Assembly: GCA_023955225.1 (NCBI GenBank)
Contig: JAGSGJ010000003.1
Span: forward strand, 1-64,000
Source of the DNA: Sulfurovum sp.
GTDB taxonomy: Bacteria; Campylobacterota; Campylobacteria; Campylobacterales; Sulfurovaceae
DNA length: 64,000 nucleotides
Direction: 5' to 3'
Shown: positions 26,830 to 36,439 of the stretch, piece by piece
Position numbering within the stretch: the stretch's first letter is position 1
Layout of the letters: the number at the start of each line of letters is the position of its first letter
Translations under genes and position numbers: made by a program
The notes under the pieces: generated by a model
The model's database searches: none
Told to the model about the DNA's origin: nothing
What the model saw: the letters and a program-made list of their open reading frames with translations, nothing else

Positions 26830-28188
26830 TTAGCGTGGCATACCTGGAAAACCACCACCGCCTTGCATCTGTGCCATCATGTCTTGCATTTGCTTCATAC
26901 CGCCTTTGCCTGACATCTTTTTCGCCATTTTTGCTGCATTTTTAAACTGCTTAATCACGCGGTTAACCTGCACCTGATCAAGCCCCGCTCCAGCTGCCAA
27001 ACGTCTTTTACGTGTGTTGTTGAGAAGATCCGGATCTTCTCTCTCTTTATGTGTCATAGAAGAAACCATCGCTTTCATTATCTTGATCTCATCCGAGTTT
27101 TCTAGATCCATATCACCTATCTGTTTAGCCATGTTCCCCATACCAGGGATCATACCCATGATTGATTTCATACTTCCAAGCTTTTTCATCTGTTCCATTT
27201 GTGATAAGAAGTCATTGAAGTTGAACTGACCTTTTTTGATCTTCTGAGTAAACTTCTTTGCTTCTTTCGGGTCTATGGCAGCTGCCGCTTTTTCTGCAAG
27301 TGATTCAACATCCCCTGCTCCCATCAAACGGCTTACGATCCTGTCGGAAATGAACTGCTCAAGATCTGGCATCTTTTCACCTGCACCGATGAAACGAAGT
27401 GGTACGCCTACCTGTTGTGTAAGCCCTAGTGCTACACCACCCTTAGAGTCCCCATCAAACTTGGAAAGTACCACACCCGTAATTCCTATCTTCTCTTTAA
27501 AGGTTTGAGCTGTTCTGACGGCATCCTGACCTGTCATCGCATCAGCCACATAGAAAAGTTCATCCGGGTTTGCAACGTTCTTCACTTCTGCCAGCTCATC
27601 CATAAGCTCGTCATCTATAGCCAAACGTCCGGCTGTATCTATTAATACAACATCATAAAGCTCTTTTTGGGCTTTTGCAAGACCTTGTTTGACAATCTCT
27701 ACAGGTGTTGCCTGCTCATCAGCCACAAGTTCAACTTCTATCTGTGATGTGATCTGTTTGAGTTGTTCAACCGCTGCAAGTCTCTGCAGGTCGGCTGCGA
27801 TAACCAATACTTTTTTCTTTTTTTGTTCTTTGAGGAAATAGGCTAATTTACCTGTAGTCGTCGTTTTACCAGACCCTTGTAAACCTATCATAAGAACAAC
27901 GGTTGGTGGTTTAGATGCAAAAGTGAAACCTTTAGGTGCACCTTCTATCGTTAAAATATCTGTAAGTTTAGTTTGTAATGCTCTTAAGAAGTTGTCTTTA
28001 CCTACACCATGTTGCTTGGTCTCGATCTCTACACTGGCGATGAGCTCTTTGACTACTTTATGGTGCACATCTGCTTTTAAAAGTGATTTCTTTAGTTCAG
28101 CAGTTGCTTTTTTAAGTGCCTTTTCATCATCATGAAAACGAATTTTGCCTATGGCATTTTTAAAACTATCGGTTAAAGTATCAAACAT
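26830..28188 (-). CDS. ffh: signal recognition particle protein Ffh
   Basis: 452-residue SRP GTPase that targets nascent membrane proteins to FtsY. N domain (residues 1-85), G domain with GLQGSGKTTTTGKLA (about 103-117), DTAGR and the SKFDGD guanine-specificity region, then a methionine-rich M domain ending in QMQGGGGFPGMPR. It lies upstream of rpsP with a 232-bp gap. Confidence 0.97.
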   Translation of the reverse strand: MFDTLTDSFKNAIGKIRFHDDEKALKKATAELKKSLLKADVHHKVVKELIASVEIETKQHGVGKDNFLRALQTKLTDILTIEGAPKGFTFASKPPTVVLMIGLQGSGKTTTTGKLAYFLKEQKKKKVLVIAADLQRLAAVEQLKQITSQIEVELVADEQATPVEIVKQGLAKAQKELYDVVLIDTAGRLAIDDELMDELAEVKNVANPDELFYVADAMTGQDAVRTAQTFKEKIGITGVVLSKFDGDSKGGVALGLTQQVGVPLRFIGAGEKMPDLEQFISDRIVSRLMGAGDVESLAEKAAAAIDPKEAKKFTQKIKKGQFNFNDFLSQMEQMKKLGSMKSIMGMIPGMGNMAKQIGDMDLENSDEIKIMKAMVSSMTHKEREDPDLLNNTRKRRLAAGAGLDQVQVNRVIKQFKNAAKMAKKMSGKGGMKQMQDMMAQMQGGGGFPGMPR

Positions 28189-28246
28189 TTATTACCCTAT
28201 TTCTTCTCTATTTTTCTCAATATAATTGTGCGATTTTATCTAAGAT

Positions 28247-28984
28247 TTACTTATATCTCGCGATGTCTTTCGGCTCTACTGCATTAAACTCATAATCCAG
28301 TATCTTCATTTTAGCAGAGTGTAAAAGAATACGTTTTACCTGTGTGCGGCTTCCATACTGTTCATCACCTAGGATAGGATGTCCTATATGTGCAAGGTGC
28401 ACACGGATCTGGTGTGTTCTTCCTGTTGTGATCTCTATATTGACTTTAGATTTTTTACCCTGTACCTCTTCAGGTTTTACTACCGTATGTGCTTTTTTAC
28501 CACGTACCGGGTCTATCATAGAAAATGCCTTACCTTTTTTAATCGTAAAAATAGGTTCGTCTATCTCCACTTTTTCATACAGAACACCCTCGATCCATGC
28601 CACATAATGTTTTTCTACATTACGGTTCTTAAACTCTTTAATGGCACGTTCTATAAACGCTCTGTTTTTTCCTAAAAGCAGTACACCTGATGTATCTCTA
28701 TCGAGTCTATGCAGAAGTTCTGCACCTGCTATGGAATCTTGAATCTCATAGCTGTCTACCTGTGCCGGTTTGTTAACGGCAATGATATCTTCATCTTCAT
28801 AGAGTATCTCAATATCCTCAGGGTATTCTATACGAAAGAGGGTATCTGTACTTATCTCAGCTCTTGCGATCTTTACTTTTTTATCTTCTACATAGACAAG
28901 CCCTCTGTCTATCAGTTCTTTTGCTTTGTTGTTTGAAATATCCTGTGCCAGTGCAAGGACTTTATATGCTTTATCTGTAGCCAT
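28247..28984 (-). CDS. RluA family rRNA pseudouridine synthase (RluC-like)
   Basis: 245 residues with a shortened N-terminal S4-like region (ISNNKAKELIDRGLVYVEDKKV) and the catalytic HRLDRDTSGVLLLGK motif (about residues 91-105), then TGRTHQIRVHLAHIGHPILGD. C. jejuni has a gene of this type at the same place next to ffh. Target uridines are inferred only. It overlaps the DUF167 gene by 14 bp. Confidence 0.88.
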   Translation of the reverse strand: MATDKAYKVLALAQDISNNKAKELIDRGLVYVEDKKVKIARAEISTDTLFRIEYPEDIEILYEDEDIIAVNKPAQVDSYEIQDSIAGAELLHRLDRDTSGVLLLGKNRAFIERAIKEFKNRNVEKHYVAWIEGVLYEKVEIDEPIFTIKKGKAFSMIDPVRGKKAHTVVKPEEVQGKKSKVNIEITTGRTHQIRVHLAHIGHPILGDEQYGSRTQVKRILLHSAKMKILDYEFNAVEPKDIARYK

Positions 28985-29264
28985 TTTCTTCTATCCAATC
29001 TTTAAATTTATCATTCAGTGCGAATACCACTATTTTAATCTTGCTGTTTTGTCCTGTTTTAAAAAGTATATCACTTTTTGAGACTTTAAAACTTTTTGCA
29101 AGAAACTTTACTAACTCTTTGTTTGCTGCACCTTCTACTGCCGGTGCTTTAATCCGTATCTTAATAGCATCATCACCGTAGACTTCACAAAACTCGCTTT
29201 TACTGGCATTTGGCTGTGCTTTAATACGTAGACTGACTGTTTCATCTTCTATGTTATAAAACAC
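28971..29264 (-). CDS. DUF167 (YggU) family protein
   Basis: 97 residues matching the DUF167 fold: LRIKAQPNASKSE, IRIKAPAVEGAANKELVKFLAK and the VSKSDILFKTGQNSKIKIV stretch are typical. Function is unknown in all bacteria. The start is a GTG at 29264, which overlaps the end of waaA by 11 bp; the 3' end overlaps the RluA-family gene. Confidence 0.85.
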   Translation of the reverse strand: MFYNIEDETVSLRIKAQPNASKSEFCEVYGDDAIKIRIKAPAVEGAANKELVKFLAKSFKVSKSDILFKTGQNSKIKIVVFALNDKFKDWIEENGYR

Positions 29265-30423
29265 TCTTTAAGCTCTCTGTGATAACGGTGATGTCACTCT
29301 TACTTTTTATCACAGTGGGTTTAAGTAATCCATGTTGTAACAATCTTCTAGAAAGATTTGATGCCTCTACCACTGCAATACCTTCAATGGCATCAAAAAT
29401 ATCTTTTTGGTTGAAGTAGTGTTTCCCTGAGATGATCTTACATCCAAACTGTGCTGCTTCTGCTGCATTGTGCCCACCTATGGGTTCAAAGGCACCACCA
29501 AGTATAACAATGTCACTGATAGCATACATATTGACCAATTCACCCAAAGTATCTACCAAAACAATATCAGAACTCAACACTTCATTTTGTGAATAACGTT
29601 GTGTAGTACAATGATATTCGTCAGCAAAATATTCCATCATTTTCGCTACTTTGTCAAAACGTTCAGGATGACGTGGCACTAAAAGTAAAACTGCCTCCGG
29701 ATGTTCTTTTTTAAATGTAGCAAATGCATTCAGGATCAGTGCCTCTTCTCCATCATGCGTACTTGCTCCACATAAAACCAGACTTGAAGGCTTTTTGACT
29801 TCTTTGGCCACAGCAGGCAAATGCGCCAATTTGATGTTACCCGTGACAACTACATTTTGAGCACCCAGAGACTCTAAACGTTCTTTGTCCTTAGCTGTTT
29901 GTGCGTACACTTCATCTATATGCTTAAAGATCTGTCTGTAAAGCCATCCTATCTTTTCATACTTGGGAAAAGACCTGTCACTCATACGCGCATTAATGAG
30001 TAAGGTTTTAGCCCCTCTACTCTGTGCCAATGCAAAAAGAAGATACCAAAACTCGGCCTCCATCACCACCAATGCCTTTTGTGGTTTCAGCCATCCAAAA
30101 AGCAAAGGTTCAAAAGGCAGATATCTGCTCTCTTTTGTATAATCCCTTATCACTTTAAACCCCGTATGCGTTGTTGTACTCATACGCAAACTCTCTTGTG
30201 GCAATGCATCCACTAAAGATTTAATGGCTTTTGCTTCTCCAAAACTACAAGAGTGAAACCAGATACCATGAGGCTTTAAAGGCTTGTTGTTCCATAAGAA
30301 AAATCTTGCGGGCAGTGAGTCTTTATATTTGGTTTTAAAAGAGAATAAAGCTAAAAAAGGGAGGGCAATAACATAAAGGGAAAAAGAAAGAAAACTATAG
30401 AGAAAAAAGAAAAGTTTCTCCAT
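29254..30423 (-). CDS. waaA: 3-deoxy-D-manno-octulosonic acid transferase
   Basis: Adds Kdo residues to lipid A. 389 residues with an N-terminal TM anchor (residues 5-28), the acceptor-site motif WFHSCSFGEAKAI, and the Rossmann-like C-terminal half with LCGASTHDGEE and GGAFEPIGGHNAAEAA. It is followed by the DUF167 gene and preceded by the zinc-ribbon gene, the same order as around C. jejuni Cj0707. Confidence 0.95.
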   Translation of the reverse strand: MEKLFFFLYSFLSFSLYVIALPFLALFSFKTKYKDSLPARFFLWNNKPLKPHGIWFHSCSFGEAKAIKSLVDALPQESLRMSTTTHTGFKVIRDYTKESRYLPFEPLLFGWLKPQKALVVMEAEFWYLLFALAQSRGAKTLLINARMSDRSFPKYEKIGWLYRQIFKHIDEVYAQTAKDKERLESLGAQNVVVTGNIKLAHLPAVAKEVKKPSSLVLCGASTHDGEEALILNAFATFKKEHPEAVLLLVPRHPERFDKVAKMMEYFADEYHCTTQRYSQNEVLSSDIVLVDTLGELVNMYAISDIVILGGAFEPIGGHNAAEAAQFGCKIISGKHYFNQKDIFDAIEGIAVVEASNLSRRLLQHGLLKPTVIKSKSDITVITESLKSVL

Positions 30424-30433
30424 AGTGCATCAC

Positions 30434-31153
30434 TTATGCTTCTGCTGTAACACTCTCTATATAGAGAATTCTACCACAGTGAGGACAGTTACAAATCTCA
30501 TCGGCTTTAATTACTTCTGAGTACGTTTTGTCATTGAGCTTCATGTAACATCCATAACATGCTTGTTTTTTAACAGGAACAACAGCTGTATTACCTGCCC
30601 AAATACGTATCTTCTCATAAAATGCAAGTACTTTTTGCTCAAGGTCTCTACTAAGTTTTTCTCTTTCAACAAAAAGTTTACCCTTACTTTTCTCAATCTC
30701 TGCTCTTTCTACAGACACAACTTCATTCATAGCTGTATACTCTGCTGTAAGTGCATTTACTTTTTCACTTGCATCATCTAAAAGTGATTTTGTCGTTTCA
30801 TTGATATTTTGAAGTCTTTCTATCTCTTCATTCGCAAAAGTCATCTTTTCTTTAGCGATATCTTCTTCCAAAGAGAGTGCTTTCATCTCTTTTTCTGTTG
30901 TGATATCTTTAGATTTTTTTGCATTTGAAACCAATTGCTCATTTAGCAGTGTAAGTTGCTCTTCAAATGTCTTTACTCTTGCATCATTTTCAACGATATT
31001 TGCATTTAATGTATCAAGTTCAGCCTGTGCTGTATTGATCTTCTTTTCTATTTTTGCTACTTTTTTATTTGCAGTTTCAAGTTGTGGCGTGTAACTGTCT
31101 ATAGCTCTGTCAATTTTTGAAAGCTCGATGAGCTCATTTAGGTGTTTGTTCAA
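30434..31153 (-). CDS. C4-type zinc ribbon and coiled-coil protein
   Basis: 239 residues: an almost continuous coiled coil (about 10-180) followed by a zinc ribbon with CYGCYMKLN and CNCPHCGRILY. The family (ZR-RNase-like/CsdB-type in older annotations) is conserved in Campylobacterota but has no settled role. The start is a TTG 8 nt after AAAGGA. It lies in the waaA group. Confidence 0.88.
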   Translation of the reverse strand: MNKHLNELIELSKIDRAIDSYTPQLETANKKVAKIEKKINTAQAELDTLNANIVENDARVKTFEEQLTLLNEQLVSNAKKSKDITTEKEMKALSLEEDIAKEKMTFANEEIERLQNINETTKSLLDDASEKVNALTAEYTAMNEVVSVERAEIEKSKGKLFVEREKLSRDLEQKVLAFYEKIRIWAGNTAVVPVKKQACYGCYMKLNDKTYSEVIKADEICNCPHCGRILYIESVTAEA

Positions 31154-31215
31154 TCTCTGTCCTTTTGGAGTTTACGGGTTCTCAATCATTACTTTGAGAG
31201 GTTTATACCATTACT

Positions 31216-31944
31216 TTATATTATTTCAATATGAAATGGGTTTTTTGAATTTGAAATTATAGCTAAAAGAGGTAAAACTTTCAACTCATCCAAAATGATC
31301 TGGGCAAAAAAACATTCACTTTCATAATGTCCGATGTCTACCATCATCAAATCTTCACTCATAGCTTTCATTGCATCATGATACTTAATGTCCCCGGTCA
31401 AAAAACAGTCAGCTTCTACCTCATCCATGAGTGAAGCCCCTGCACCCGTGGTTAAAGCAATAGATCTAATCTTCTCTTTTTTACCTATGACTTTGAGTGT
31501 AGGCAAGTTCAGTTTCTCTTTTAAAAGGGTCAAAAGCTCTTTATAATGCCACTCCCCTTTTGTCGTACATACAAAAGGGTTTTGGGACTCTATTTTAAAG
31601 CCTAAAACCTTTTCAAACACATATCTGTTCAAATGTGTTTGATCAAAATTTGTATGCAAAGCAATCAGAGAGTGCTTTTTGAGTATCATTTTTTCAAGCA
31701 GATTTGAAGGGTATTTTGAGAAATCAAGCTGTGTCAAGTTTCCAAAGATAAGCGGATGATGTACAACAAAAAGTGTATTTTCATCTGTACTTTCTATCAT
31801 CTCTTCATCTATATCCAAAGCGACTACAATTTGAGAAACTTCTCTAGACATATCTCCTACGATAAGTCCAGAGTTATCCCACTTCTCTTGCAGTTCAAAT
31901 GGACTTACTTTATCTAAATGGTTGTATATTTCTTGTAGCTTCAT
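31216..31944 (-). CDS. Nif3-like dinuclear metal centre protein
   Basis: 242 residues of the NIF3/YqfO/YbgI family. Visible: KWDNSGLIVGD (about residues 21-31), the metal-binding HHPLIF and LHTNFDQ regions, FLTGDIKYHD and the late DIGHYESE. These proteins bind two metal ions in a toroidal hexamer; GTP cyclohydrolase-like assignments are unproven. It follows purE by 1 bp. Confidence 0.9.
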   Translation of the reverse strand: MKLQEIYNHLDKVSPFELQEKWDNSGLIVGDMSREVSQIVVALDIDEEMIESTDENTLFVVHHPLIFGNLTQLDFSKYPSNLLEKMILKKHSLIALHTNFDQTHLNRYVFEKVLGFKIESQNPFVCTTKGEWHYKELLTLLKEKLNLPTLKVIGKKEKIRSIALTTGAGASLMDEVEADCFLTGDIKYHDAMKAMSEDLMMVDIGHYESECFFAQIILDELKVLPLLAIISNSKNPFHIEII

Positions 31945-31945
31945 G

Positions 31946-32446
31946 CTAATCTTTCTGAGATCTAACTCTTTTTGACTTCTCTATCACTTGTTCAGAAAGA
32001 ATTTCTTTATATGCAATTATCTCTTCTCTTGTCTCTTCACAAGCAGTTGAGACGATCTGTGCAGCTAGAATACCTGCATTTTTAGCTCCATTGAGTGCCA
32101 CTGTTGCCACTGGTACACCTCCAGGCATTTGCAATATGGAGAGTACTGAATCCCAACCATCTATAGAGTTACTTGATTTAACAGGTACGCCTATGACTGG
32201 CAATGGAGAGATAGCCGCTATCATACCAGGTAAATGTGCTGCACCTCCAGCTCCAGCAATAATCACTTGAATCCCACGTTTATGCGCATTACGTGAAAAC
32301 TCAAACAGTTTCTCTGGTGTTCTATGTGCTGAGACGATATCTAGCTCATATCCAACATTAAACTGCTCTAACATATTTGCAGCCTCTTGCATAACAGGAA
32401 GATCAGAGTCTGATCCCATGACTATACTCACCACTACTTTTCCCAT
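31946..32446 (-). CDS. purE: N5-carboxyaminoimidazole ribonucleotide mutase (class I PurE)
   Basis: 166 residues with the canonical class I motifs MGSDSDLPVM, VSAHRTPEKL and GAGGAAHLPGMIAA. It works after PurK, whose gene lies directly upstream and overlaps it by 13 bp. A second PurE paralogue is encoded at 34516-35010. Confidence 0.94.
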   Translation of the reverse strand: MGKVVVSIVMGSDSDLPVMQEAANMLEQFNVGYELDIVSAHRTPEKLFEFSRNAHKRGIQVIIAGAGGAAHLPGMIAAISPLPVIGVPVKSSNSIDGWDSVLSILQMPGGVPVATVALNGAKNAGILAAQIVSTACEETREEIIAYKEILSEQVIEKSKRVRSQKD

Positions 32447-33594
32447 GATTTAACCTTTAATTTATTTTTAACTTTATTTGCTTTTTTGAATGCATTTTCA
32501 ACACTGTCTGACAAGACTGTAACATGTCCCATCTTCCGGGAAGGTCTTGTCTTCTGTTTTCCATAAAGATGTACTTTTACACCTTCTATTGCTAAGACTT
32601 CACTAAGTCCTTCATAACGCACATCTCCTGTATGCCCCTCTTCACCCAAAAGATTGAGCATCACCGATGGCATAATGAGATTGGTACTACCAAGAGGAAG
32701 CCCCAATATGGCACGGAGCATCTGCTCTAGCTGAGAAGTCATCACAGACTCTATGGTATGATGACCGCTATTATGTGGTCTTGGTGCGACTTCATTTACC
32801 AGTATATCTCCATTTGTATCTATGAAAAACTCTACAGCTAAAAGCCCAACCATCTCTAGGTTTTCAATAATTTTTATCGCCAAATCTTCAGCTATCTTTA
32901 CATCTTCTCCGCTGATATTTGCAGGGCAGAAAAGATCTTCTACTAAATTGGTTTTTGCATCAAATGTCATCTCTACCGTTGGAAAGCAACGTACCTCACC
33001 TAAGTCATTCCTTGCCACAATGACAGCTATTTCTTTGTCTATTTCAACTTTTTGCTCAAGCATAGAAAAGCCATCAAGTAGTCTATCTTCTGCAGAGTGT
33101 ATCAGAGCTACACCATGACCATCGTATCCACCTTTTCTCAATTTTTGAACAAAGGGATAAGTAAAGACTTTTTCTTCTATGGCCTTAGTAATTGCATCCG
33201 TATTCTCATAACAGGCAAAAGGTGATGTCGGAATATTGTGTTTTTGATAGAACTCTTTTTGTAAGCCCTTATCTTGAATAAGTGCAAGTACTTGCGGGTC
33301 AGGTACGACCTTAAAACCATCAGCTTTAAGTTGCAGCAATGCTTCTATGTTGATATTTTCCATCTCATAGGTCAAGATATCTACCTCTTTACCAAAGGCA
33401 TATACCGTGTTAAAATCAAGAAAATCACCTTGCACATGCTCTGTTGCTATGCGCTTAGCTGGGCAATCTGGGTCAGGGTCAAGTACATAGGTAGCTATTG
33501 CCCACTTACTTGCCTCTTGAATGAGCATTTTACCCAACTGGCCACCTGAGATGATGCCTAATTTTAAACTTGAATTGGCTAATTTATCTATCAA
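32434..33594 (-). CDS. purK: 5-(carboxyamino)imidazole ribonucleotide synthase
   Basis: 386-residue ATP-grasp enzyme that carboxylates AIR with bicarbonate and ATP in purine synthesis. Visible: IISGGQLGKMLIQEASK at the N-terminus, FVQKLRKGGYDGHGV, and EVAPRPHNSGHHTIE near the C-terminus. The TTG start at 33594 follows GAGGG, which lies within the last codons of glyQ. C. jejuni lacks purK as far as I recall, so this pair differs from that genome. Confidence 0.94.
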   Translation of the reverse strand: MIDKLANSSLKLGIISGGQLGKMLIQEASKWAIATYVLDPDPDCPAKRIATEHVQGDFLDFNTVYAFGKEVDILTYEMENINIEALLQLKADGFKVVPDPQVLALIQDKGLQKEFYQKHNIPTSPFACYENTDAITKAIEEKVFTYPFVQKLRKGGYDGHGVALIHSAEDRLLDGFSMLEQKVEIDKEIAVIVARNDLGEVRCFPTVEMTFDAKTNLVEDLFCPANISGEDVKIAEDLAIKIIENLEMVGLLAVEFFIDTNGDILVNEVAPRPHNSGHHTIESVMTSQLEQMLRAILGLPLGSTNLIMPSVMLNLLGEEGHTGDVRYEGLSEVLAIEGVKVHLYGKQKTRPSRKMGHVTVLSDSVENAFKKANKVKNKLKVKSWEK

Positions 33595-33597
33595 GAT

Positions 33598-34491
33598 TTA
33601 CCCTCTTACTCTTTGATTACGCTCTTGTTCTTGCGCTTTATAAAGCTCCGCACACCCTATAGAAAGTTCTCTTACTTTGAGAATATAATTCTGTCTCTGT
33701 GCCTGAGAGATAGCCTTTCTCGCATCGAGTACATTAAAGGCATGAGAGGCTACCATACACTGGTCATATGCCGGTAGTGGTAATCCGGCTTCTAAGCAGA
33801 CTTTACATTCATTGCTTGCATCTTCAAAGTGCTGAAACAAATTCTCTACATTTGCCACTTCAAAATGGTATTTAGAGAACTCGTACTCTGTCTCCTTATG
33901 AACATCACCGTACGTTGTGACAGTGTCACCCATACGATTCCATACTAAGTCATAAACTGATTCCACACCTTGCAAATACATTGCAAGTCTCTCTGTACCA
34001 TAGGTTATCTCCACAGCCACAGGATCACAAGCGATACCGCCAACCTGTTGGAAGTACGTAAACTGTGTCACTTCCATACCATCAAGCCACACTTCCCAAC
34101 CAAGACCCCAAGCACCTAAGGTTGGAGACTCCCAGTTGTCTTCTACAAAACGGATATCATGCTCTTGTAAGTTAAGTCCCAAGTACTCTAAAGACTTCAA
34201 GTAAAGCTCTTGAATATTGTCTGGACTTGGTTTAATAAGTGCTTGAAACTGATAGTAAGCTCCCAAACGGTTTGGATTCTCACCATAACGTCCATCTGTC
34301 GGACGGCGTGAAGGAGCTACATACGCAGCAGACCAAGGCTGAGAGTCTAGACTTCTCAGCAGTGTAGCAGGGTGGAATGTCCCCGCACCGGAAGGGATAT
34401 CATAGGGTTGAACAATATTACACCCTTGTTCAGCCCAATATTGTTGTAGTTTTAGGAGCAGTTCACTAAATGTAATGGCGTTGTTGTTCAT
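33598..34491 (-). CDS. glyQ: glycyl-tRNA synthetase alpha subunit
   Basis: 297-residue catalytic subunit of the tetrameric bacterial glycyl-tRNA synthetase. Visible: LQQYWAEQGCNIVQPYD, GAGTFHPATLLRSL, AYVAPSRRPTDGRYGENPNR in two parts, and GWEVWLDGMEVTQFTYFQQ. The beta subunit gene glyS is not in the window. It lies between the two purE paralogues. Confidence 0.97.
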   Translation of the reverse strand: MNNNAITFSELLLKLQQYWAEQGCNIVQPYDIPSGAGTFHPATLLRSLDSQPWSAAYVAPSRRPTDGRYGENPNRLGAYYQFQALIKPSPDNIQELYLKSLEYLGLNLQEHDIRFVEDNWESPTLGAWGLGWEVWLDGMEVTQFTYFQQVGGIACDPVAVEITYGTERLAMYLQGVESVYDLVWNRMGDTVTTYGDVHKETEYEFSKYHFEVANVENLFQHFEDASNECKVCLEAGLPLPAYDQCMVASHAFNVLDARKAISQAQRQNYILKVRELSIGCAELYKAQEQERNQRVRG

Positions 34492-34515
34492 CTATATTTC
34501 TACCTAGTTTTAATT

Positions 34516-35010
34516 TTACAGTATCGTTTCAATCTCTGAAGAATCAAGTTCTACTTTTTTTGCTTTGCTTATACGGTCTTCTTGAAGTTTTACTTTGAGC
34601 TCATCATCACCAAGAGCCATGATCTGAATAGCAAGATACGCGGCATTTACAGCACCTGATTTACCAATAGCAAGTGTACCTACTGGCATACCTGCTGTCA
34701 TCATCACCGTAGAAAGAAGTGCATCTTCACCCTTAAGTGCTCCACTTTCCATAGGTACACCAAGTATAGGCTTAGTCGTGCATGCTGCTAATGCACCTGC
34801 AAGGTGTGCTGCCATACCTGATGCTGCTATGAACACTTGTGCACCTTTAGCTTCTGCTTCTTTGACGTATTTTATAGTTCTCTCAGAACTTCTGTGTGCT
34901 GAAGAGATAATAAGCTCATATGGTACACCAAACTTTTTCAAGGTTTCTGAACATTCGGACATGATACTATAGTCACTTTTACTTTCCATTACGATTGATA
35001 CAAATTTCAT
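34516..35010 (-). CDS. PurE-family protein, second paralogue
   Basis: 164 residues aligned to PurE throughout: SSAHRSSERT, SGMAAHLAGALAA (catalytic His kept) and AIGKSGAVNAAYLA. It differs from the paralogue at 31946-32446; the phosphate loop reads MESKSD instead of MGS-S-D, with Glu9 in place of a glycine that is nearly invariant. It resembles the only PurE of many Campylobacterota. It shares a 4-bp overlap with the U32 gene. Whether it is the main PurE, a direct carboxylase or a degenerate copy is open. Confidence 0.85.
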   Translation of the reverse strand: MKFVSIVMESKSDYSIMSECSETLKKFGVPYELIISSAHRSSERTIKYVKEAEAKGAQVFIAASGMAAHLAGALAACTTKPILGVPMESGALKGEDALLSTVMMTAGMPVGTLAIGKSGAVNAAYLAIQIMALGDDELKVKLQEDRISKAKKVELDSSEIETIL

Positions 35011-36362
35011 TTCAGATCCTTAATTGTTGCTTTGGCCTCTTGTTCTTGCTTCATTGGTGTCGACACTTCTGTCAATCCCTTTTTCTCCAATGCCTCAGCA
35101 ATTTCACGTCTTAAAATTGTATATCCCGGTAGTTTAGTTGGTAATTTAATGTCATTGAGATCACCAGAGTGGATACACTCAAACTCTTTACCCGTAGTAG
35201 ATACCATCTTTTTAAACGTCAACCAATACTGCCCATTGATCTCCTCTATCGATCCTACATCATTGTCTACGAGATCAACGCTAGCACCCACAGGTAAAAC
35301 GATCTCTACTCTATCGCCAACGCAGGTTTTATCTTTACACTTCCAGCTGAGTCCATCTTCTAATACAAGTCCTGCAACCTGGTGTGTTCCATACTGTATA
35401 GAGAATTCATTTGACTCAGTATCATTTCTGTCAAAAGGACGAGAGAGTAGATAAGCATCGGTAAAACCACGATTTTGTGTTGTTCCGATCTCACGCTGGT
35501 AACGGCTTGCGTCAAAATCATTAGCATAATAATCATCGATTGCATGACGATAAGCTTTAGTCACAACACCTGCATAGTAAGGTGATTTCGTACGCCCTTC
35601 TATCTTCAGTGAGTCAATAACACCTGATTTGAGTATCTCATCCACATGTGATGCCATATTCATATCTTTGGCATTCATGATATAGGTCCCTATACCCTCT
35701 TCTTCATCCAGTCTAAAAGTTGTCCCAGATTCAGGATTATGCGCATAGATCTCATAGGGGAAACGACAATCATTTGCACAAGATCCACGGTTGGGTACAC
35801 GCCCCGTTTGCAAAGAAGAGATAAGACAACGTCCCGAATAAGCAAAACACATCGAACCATGTACAAATATCTCCAACTCCAAGTCTGGAATATGATTTTT
35901 TATCGCTTCACAATCTTTCAGACTTATCTCACGCGCCACGATGATCCGTTTGACCCCTAAGTCATAATACACTTCTGCATCCATCGCATTCATTACATTG
36001 GCTTGTGTGGAAAGGTGTATAGGGATATCAGGTGCAATCTTTGCAGCGATCTTCACAACACCTGGAGAAGAGACAATAAGCGCATCTGGTTTCAGTTCTG
36101 CAATTTTTGCAATATGGTTTTCATACAGTTTCATCTGTGAATTAAAGGGAAATGAATTCACTGTAGAATAGACTTTTTTACCACGTTCATGCGCATATTC
36201 TATACCTGCAGCGTAGGACTCCATGTCAAACTCTTTACCCGAACGTATACGTAGTGAGAAAGTACTTGTACCGCCATATACAGCGTCAGCACCATAATTC
36301 AGAGCGATCTTCATTTTCTCCAAATTACCCGCCGGTGCTAAAAGTTCTACTTTGTTTTGCAT
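35007..36362 (-). CDS. U32 family peptidase-like protein (YegQ/TrhP type)
   Basis: 451 residues from the ATG at 36362, which follows AGGA by 5 nt; an ATG two codons upstream is too close to that site. Visible: ELLAPAGNLEKMKIALNYGADAVYGG in the N-terminal part, and the cysteine-bearing GSMCFAYSGRCLISS and RGSCANDCRFPY. Members of this group are not simple proteases: YegQ/TrhP makes 5-hydroxyuridine at tRNA position 34. That role is inferred here. C-terminal tail is charged and variable. Confidence 0.85.
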   Translation of the reverse strand: MQNKVELLAPAGNLEKMKIALNYGADAVYGGTSTFSLRIRSGKEFDMESYAAGIEYAHERGKKVYSTVNSFPFNSQMKLYENHIAKIAELKPDALIVSSPGVVKIAAKIAPDIPIHLSTQANVMNAMDAEVYYDLGVKRIIVAREISLKDCEAIKNHIPDLELEIFVHGSMCFAYSGRCLISSLQTGRVPNRGSCANDCRFPYEIYAHNPESGTTFRLDEEEGIGTYIMNAKDMNMASHVDEILKSGVIDSLKIEGRTKSPYYAGVVTKAYRHAIDDYYANDFDASRYQREIGTTQNRGFTDAYLLSRPFDRNDTESNEFSIQYGTHQVAGLVLEDGLSWKCKDKTCVGDRVEIVLPVGASVDLVDNDVGSIEEINGQYWLTFKKMVSTTGKEFECIHSGDLNDIKLPTKLPGYTILRREIAEALEKKGLTEVSTPMKQEQEAKATIKDLK

Positions 36363-36439
36363 AATCATCCTATTCTAAAATATTGTCTTTATTCTATCTA
36401 AATAGTAGTAAAAAACAGTTTTTATGCTAAAATCATCTC

